NCBI RefSeq assembly: GCF_040436345.1
Contig: NC_133218.1
Coordinates: forward strand, 28,788,710 to 28,852,709
Direction of reading: 5' to 3'
Origin: Pagrus major
Lineage: Eukaryota > Chordata > Actinopteri > Spariformes > Sparidae
DNA: 64,000 nucleotides
Under the pieces are notes generated by a model, which did not search any database, had not been told where the DNA came from, and was given only the letters and a program-made list of their open reading frames with translations. Within the stretch, counting starts at the first letter, position 1. Each line of letters opens with the position of its first letter. The position numbers and the translations under genes were made by a program. Shown in pieces: positions 58,824 to 64,000 of this stretch.

Positions 58824-59344
58824 TTAAGGGTAAAGCAATTTTACACATTTAAGTGTGTATACAGATCTTGGAGAGAACAGTTGCTTGAGTTAAAAAGTCT
58901 GTGTATAAAGTCTTTGTGGCTCCAGAAGAAGCTGCATGTAATCTGATAAATTGCCTCCAGTGATGTCAGCTAGTGGGTAAGTTCATTGTGGGTAATGTAG
59001 TCACCAGGTTTTGTAAAGGAAGGAGAATGAATAGAATTAAAGCGATATTTCTGGTTCTGTTTTTATCAATTTTGATCATTGTTTTTTAACCTGTCCATAA
59101 TGAGTCTAACAGTGTTACAGAAGTACAATGCTAGACCAGTTGACTGCTTTTCAAAACCTGGTGCCTACATTACCCACAATGCAATTTAGCCACAGATGGC
59201 ATCACTGGAGGCAATTAATCAGGTCGCATGCAGCTTCTTCTGGAGCCACAAAAGGCTTTATATTACTGTTTTCTACATGTGTAGCAGAACTCCCCAAGAC
59301 CTGCAAACATTCTTTAGTGTGTAAAATTGGTGGAGTTACCTTTT
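58824..59344. mobile_element. Foldback MITE, copy 3 (next to GPCR copy B)
   Basis: The duplicated partner of the element at 52,279-52,794. The right end has changed from GTTACCC to GTTACCTTTT, which shifts the end sequence relative to copy A. Confidence 0.72.
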
Positions 59345-59349
59345 AACTT

Positions 59350-60296
59350 TCAGGTCAGTGTTCTCTCGAGACAGGATAGCTTCCCAGCCCTGTGCAGGTA
59401 GAGTAAGGGTTGGACGAGCCCACAGACTACACCCAGACATGAAAACAGATAATAAACTATACCTAGAACAGGAATTTCCAGCGCCAAATAGTACATTATT
59501 AGTGGTGGTAGATAATTGACCACAAAACACACCAGGTTAACCAAAATGATGTTGATGGCTTTTCTTTTCATCTCGTCTCCTCTTCCCCTCTCCTTCCCCT
59601 GCCTCTCTCCTGGACCGGGCCGTGTCAGAGAAAACAGAGTTGCGAAGTAGCAGTACAAAAATATGCACAATGTGGGAAAAAACCACAACAAGCAATTTTT
59701 TTCTACTTCTGGTAATGTTAACACAAGCAGAACAATCAAAAAGAATGAACACCAGGCCAGAGCACACTGTGCCACTGTGTACTTCAGGGGCTTTAACCTG
59801 GGAAATAGAAACACACAGATGCACAGTGTTCAGTAAATATTTCTTATTGTCACAGGTCTGACTTAAAGACTTAAAACACTTACCTGATGAAAGTTAATGG
59901 GTGGACCACTGCAATGTAACGCTCCACACAAATGAAGCTCTGAAAAATAGGCCGGCCGGTCCACACCAGAGTCAACTGTACCTTCAACAGGAGCTGAAGA
60001 CCATCTATGACATGTTCAAAGCCGTACATACAGTACAGCTGGGCTGGCAGTCCCAGGCAGAACAGAATCTCACAGACAGCCAGGCTTAGGAGGTAAGTTT
60101 CTGAAGCCAGCAGCTCTCTGGTTCCATGACAAATCAGCCAAGACATCCACATGTTTGCTGGGACACCCACCACAAAGTTACCAAGCAGGAAGATGGACAT
60201 AATAGAAAGAGCAGCATTGGTGTCAGCTTGCAGGTAAATCATACATTTTGTTGAGGTATCGTTGAAAAGAGAATCATTCAGTTGAGTTGTAGACAT
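59350..60296 (-). CDS. Rhodopsin-class (class A) G protein-coupled receptor, orphan, copy B
   Basis: Tandem paralogue of the receptor at 53,762-52,785. Two exons, 60296-59884 and 59797-59350, same phase, 286 aa. All seven hydrophobic segments are open. By hand count about 21 codons differ from copy A by amino acid and about 5 silently; exon 1 has eight differences, all amino-acid changing. Examples: CICVERY against FICVERY at TM3, MVQLSLV against KVQLTLV in TM3, and PGLMIYYLAQEIPVPG against PPLIMYYLALEIPVLG at TM6. The C-terminus is different (SCLERTLT then stop) because a short deletion of bases near 59,361 shifts the frame, so the MITE-derived stop of copy A is not used. It also lacks Cys 3.25. 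It is probably functional if copy A is, but this is unproven. Confidence 0.78.
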
Positions 60297-61059
60297 TTTC
60301 GCAGTGGTTCCTCAAGATGGGGAAGGCCCTCCAATGTCCACAATGGTCACAGATTTTGTAAGAACTTCACCTTGTGAATCTATGAGTGAAAATGCTTCAA
60401 GTCTCAAGGTGGGTTTTCAGAATCTCTCTCTGTCACCTGCCCCTTCGCTTTGTAGCTGAACTCTTGTGACACAGACTTTCCATACAAACTGTCCTCATAG
60501 CAAAACAAACGCTTGGCAAGCAAATAGCTTGATTTGCATGAATAAGGCATTAACACTCAAAATGCCTTTCTTTAATTCTAGAAATAACTTAGAAATAACC
60601 ACAGCAGCATTTTGGACCACTTGTAAACAATCAAGGGAGTTGACAGTACAGGAATGACAGGTTGGACATCATGCGCATCACCTTTATGCTGTCGGGGGGG
60701 GGGGCCTCAAGACATAATTCAGTTGAATGTAAAACAAAACCATATTAGAGTGAACTGAAAGCCTCCTGTGATTGCATTGTACATTGTGCCACTGTGTAGG
60801 ATGTCTCAGCTTTACCTTTTTTTAAACTAAAAGTTTTGGAATGAAACAATAAAATATGACACTGTGATGTATGACATGACTTGAGTTGTGCTGTAGATCA
60901 CAAACTAACCTTGAGATGTAAAATAACTGGCGTTTTTTCTTTTTTCTTTGTAAATATAAACCACTAATCTTGAAAACCTGTTCCACATGACAGAAAATTC
61001 ATTATGGGCATTACTGATGAGTTTCTATGAAGCTTTGTGAAAAAGACACAAGACGTATA

Positions 61060-62353
61060 TCCATTAGCAGGGTTGACTTTATTCATGATGCCCATACAAA
61101 GCAAAACACACCAAAACAAAACCCCAAAACAGCTCTTCACGTGCACAAAATGCTCAAACACTCAAAACGTGGAAAACTGACATCAACATCACTTTGTGGA
61201 TGAGACTGTTCCAGTCAATATGAAAGAGACAGATTTTTAAAAAACTCAAACTTGTTAGCTAAACAGCAGAGATCGTTCAGTTTCATATTGTAACCCATGC
61301 TGTTTTATGCACAAACAACTTAATGCATTTTCTGACAAGGCTCTAAAGCAAATGTTTGTATTGGTGAATTGCTGCAACATTCATCTATAAAAATAAAGAT
61401 TGAAGAGAGGAGGATGACTTAGTGATAGTCCAACTATAAACTGTCAAAAACACAGAGCAATCAGGAGTTTTAGCTGACGGGCCAGGCCAAGAAAGACAAG
61501 CATGTACATGCACACACACACACACACGCACACCTTTGCTTTCCCTACTTGGACTTGCGTTCATTTCCTGGAGACTTAACCTAACCATAACCAATACTTT
61601 CCTAATCCTATCCATAACCCAAGTCTTCACCCTGAAATTTAATTAATTACGTTATGGAGACCAGCATTTTGGTCCCCATAAAGCTGTCGGACCCCACAAC
61701 GAGAGAGCGGACCCCAGTTTTGGGACCCAAAAAACACGAACTCACACAAAGCAGGTTTCTATTCGGACAGCTTTACCCCACTGAACCAGAACAACACACA
61801 TACAGCTGCTATATTTGTGCTACTAACAGGGTTATGTCCTAGTGCATTTAACTGTATGTTACATGGACAACACTTTACTGAAGATTGTAGATGTTTTCTT
61901 ACAGCTGACAGTATTTTCAGTCCATGTTTCTATCCATACACAAGTTAATTTTTTTTTTGTTTTTTTTTTGCATGTGTTGAAAAACATAAATTGAACTGAA
62001 TCTTAATCAAAATGCCTCCTTCATTAGCAGCAGTCATGTTAGTGTAGGCCATGTTAAAACCATTTATGCACAACGGTTATTGTACTGTCTTTGTCTGCCA
62101 CAGTTGTGCTATGTGTCCTACAAGCAGAGGGTTAATTGTATATTCAAGCTAAAGGGAGACTGGCAAGTTTCTGACTGAATTTTCAGGATAAATGCCAAAA
62201 GTACCATCAAAAATGAAAGCACTCCATCTCTAGTCCCGGTTTTCGAGGTGAAATGGCCCTCTTCAATAGTCGGAAACTTCCCAGTTGTTATTATGCGTAT
62301 TAGTAAGTGCTGAGAGAAACCTGGAGTAATGACAACAGGGAAGGGGACAAACT
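61060..62353 (-). other. sccpdh: Probable sccpdh 3' UTR
   Basis: This lies downstream of the sccpdh stop on the minus strand with no coding exon. A minus-strand AATAAA (plus TTTATT at 61,078-61,083) could end a 3' UTR of about 1.29 kb. It includes a short CA run (61,511-61,530) and a fish interspersed repeat (61,560-61,750). Confidence 0.5.
61510..61755. repeat. CA run plus common teleost repeat
   Basis: The motifs AACCTAACCATAACC, AATTACGTTATGGAGACCAG, CATTTTGGTCCCCATAAAG and CTGTCGGACCCCAC are a well known fish repeat pattern that often follows CA microsatellites. Probably a short non-autonomous element. Confidence 0.55.
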
Positions 62354-64000
62354 TTAAATGACAGAGAACTGGATGCCGTGTTTGTTGAGACGGTCGATCA
62401 GTGTGGTTTTTGCAAAAACAGCTCCTGGAGTATACACTCCTCCCCTGGAAATGAAGCAGAGAAAAGGAATTTAATTACAACCTAAATTGATGTCATACCC
62501 AAGTCTCAGGATCAAGTGATATTCATGTGATTTATGGATGTTAAATCATTATAAGGGAAGGGCATTTCAAGCAAAACACACTATTCAGTAGTTGCGGTGA
62601 AGTATTTGGCAATCAATTTTTACTGAAGCCTGGTAATAATAATGCAATTCTTCCAAGGCCTTTAACAATCTCCTGGCGCAGGTAAAAACAAGGGGGAAAA
62701 AAATGGAAAATCTGTTTTCTCAGACAAAGCCATGGTCGCATGAACCAACTACGACTAACTGAATATTCAGAAATCATGACCTGTCCCTGATCATTATACT
62801 GTAGAAAAATGAAAGAAATTGTTTTTCTGGCTCGTGCATTCATTGACAAACACATTAAATTACAAGAAAAAGAAAAAAACACTGTTCAGTAGCAATGCTG
62901 ACACATCCTAAGTCTGTGATGATCAAAAATGTAAGCTCACTTTCACTTCCTAAAATAACATTTATGTTGTTTCACAGTCCCATGCCTCCCACTTTTAGTC
63001 TTTCTATTAAAATAAACAGCACAAACACATTCAATTACCGTCTGGTTTATCATAGATTAACAATCAACCAGTTCCTTTGAGACCATTTTACACGGACTGG
63101 TCGGATGGATTGAAAAACATCATTATCAATAAACAAAAAACTGGTGGTATGGTGTATTGTGCATGATGATAACTCACGTTTTGGGCAAGTCTGCGGGCTC
63201 GTTGAGAATTGTTAGAGCAGCCTGTACCATGGCGATGGGCGTGGCCACATATCCACACTCTGATTAATAACAGAGACACAATTAAGCTATGTTTTGACAT
63301 TTTGTTACAGCATTAATGGAGGGTTGTCATAAAATATCTATGATACTGTTGTGGGAAAATGTGACGCAGTCTGCATTTGGAACAAGTTGTTGTGGCTGAA
63401 TGGGTTGAGTACAGGGCTGTCACCCAGGACACTGGGGTTTGTTTTCTGTTTGGTACATTTTATAATAACGCAGGATTTTTAATTTCCAGTTACCTGGTCC
63501 CTGAACCAGTGTGCGGATCTTGCTGTTAGGTTTCCCCTGTGAGGGGTCCTGTCCCTCTGTGTAGCCCTCTCCATAGAGGGCAAACTGGAAGGATGAACCC
63601 TCCATCTAATACACACATAACACAAAAAACAGAGCATCATCTTATTTCCTTTTCTTATTTATAACAAGAAAATCTGGATATATTTTATGTTCTGTCAGCA
63701 CATTACCTGCTTTCTACTCGGTCCAGCCTTGGAGAAGAGTCCAAAGGAGAAGAACTCTGGGTACTGAGAAAGTGGACAGATAAAAGCATTTACATTTACC
63801 AGCATGCTTTTGGTCTAATATTCAGTTGTAGTCAGTAGTGTCATGTGAACTGTAATCTGTCATGTGTATTTTTTCATGCATGCCATGTTTGTTTACCTTG
63901 ATGAGTAGATTACGTCCAAAACTGAACTTGACCAAGAACCAGAACATCATGCCTGCAAACATCAGCTTGATGACGCTCCCTATTCCTCCGATTCCTGCAT
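62354..64000 (-). CDS. sccpdh: Saccharopine dehydrogenase-like oxidoreductase, C-terminal exons (5' part outside the window)
   Basis: The SCCPDH family has a Rossmann-type N-terminal part (not in this window) and a hydrophobic C-terminal region; the human protein is found on lipid droplets, and its reaction is not settled. Exons seen: 64000-63897 (cut by the edge), 63763-63707, 63605-63494, 63259-63178, 62444-62354, all in phase. Key peptides: IKLMFAGMMFWFLVKFSFGRN (hydrophobic membrane-associated stretch), YPEFFSFGLFSKAGPSRKQ, SSFQFALYGEGYTEGQ, GYVATPIAMVQAAL and the end TPGAVFAKTTLIDRLNKHG...FSVI, which match my memory of SCCPDH. About 148 residues are covered, including the true C-terminus (TAA at 62,354-62,356). 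Confidence 0.88.

Larger units (their letters stand above)
56189..60950. repeat. Tandem duplication, copy B
   Basis: The right unit of the same duplication. Compared with copy A it lacks about 250 bp (gcfc2 exon 49952-50018 and flanks) at about 56,672 and about 1.8 kb at about 60,550-60,600 (Rex3 and surrounding repeat). Homology to the end of copy A (55,849-56,160) continues to about 60,950. Confidence 0.88.

Overview
This window is vertebrate nuclear DNA, almost certainly from a teleost fish and probably a spiny-rayed one. The evidence is: genes split into many small exons with GT-AG introns; fish retroelements (a Rex3 LINE, a Penelope-like GIY-YIG fragment), a Tc1-type DNA transposon relic and several short fish interspersed repeats; and long (CA)n microsatellites. 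Exons were placed by hand from protein similarity, splice consensus and reading phase. Family names come from recalled protein sequences, not from a database search.

Layout. 1-10.99 kb is gene-poor: a Penelope-like remnant (about 130-830), a Tc1 relic (about 7.05-7.9 kb), microsatellites and the itsn2 3' flank. 10,992-34,100 (minus strand) holds the complete coding region of intersectin-2 (itsn2): 40 coding exons, about 1,899 aa, ordered EH1-EH2-coiled coil-SH3A to SH3E-DH-PH-C2. Intron 1 fills 34.2-43.2 kb and the probable non-coding first exon lies at about 43.2-43.5 kb in a GC-rich region. gcfc2 (a GCF-family spliceosome-associated factor) starts at 44,138 on the plus strand, so the two genes are head to head across about 0.6 kb; it has 18 exons, about 882 aa, and stops at 50,980. 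A two-exon rhodopsin-class GPCR follows on the minus strand (53,762-52,785).

The segment from about 49.4 to 56.2 kb is duplicated in tandem at about 56.19-60.95 kb. The second copy holds a decayed fragment of gcfc2 (one exon deleted, early stop in the last exon) and a second intact GPCR (60,296-59,350). Copy A also carries a Rex3 LINE fragment lying within an older repeat. The window ends with the last five exons of a saccharopine dehydrogenase-like oxidoreductase gene (sccpdh, minus strand, cut by the window edge).

Most of this is ordinary host biology: an endocytic scaffold/Cdc42 exchange factor, an RNA-processing factor, two orphan receptors and a lipid-droplet-associated oxidoreductase, with no common pathway. 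The most interesting points are a well-formed in-frame 378-bp candidate cassette exon between SH3E and DH of itsn2, a strongly enlarged E/R/K helix in itsn2, a 612-bp segment identical between an itsn2 intron and its 3' flank, and the tandem duplication with two diverging receptors, one of which appears to take its stop codon from a transposon end.
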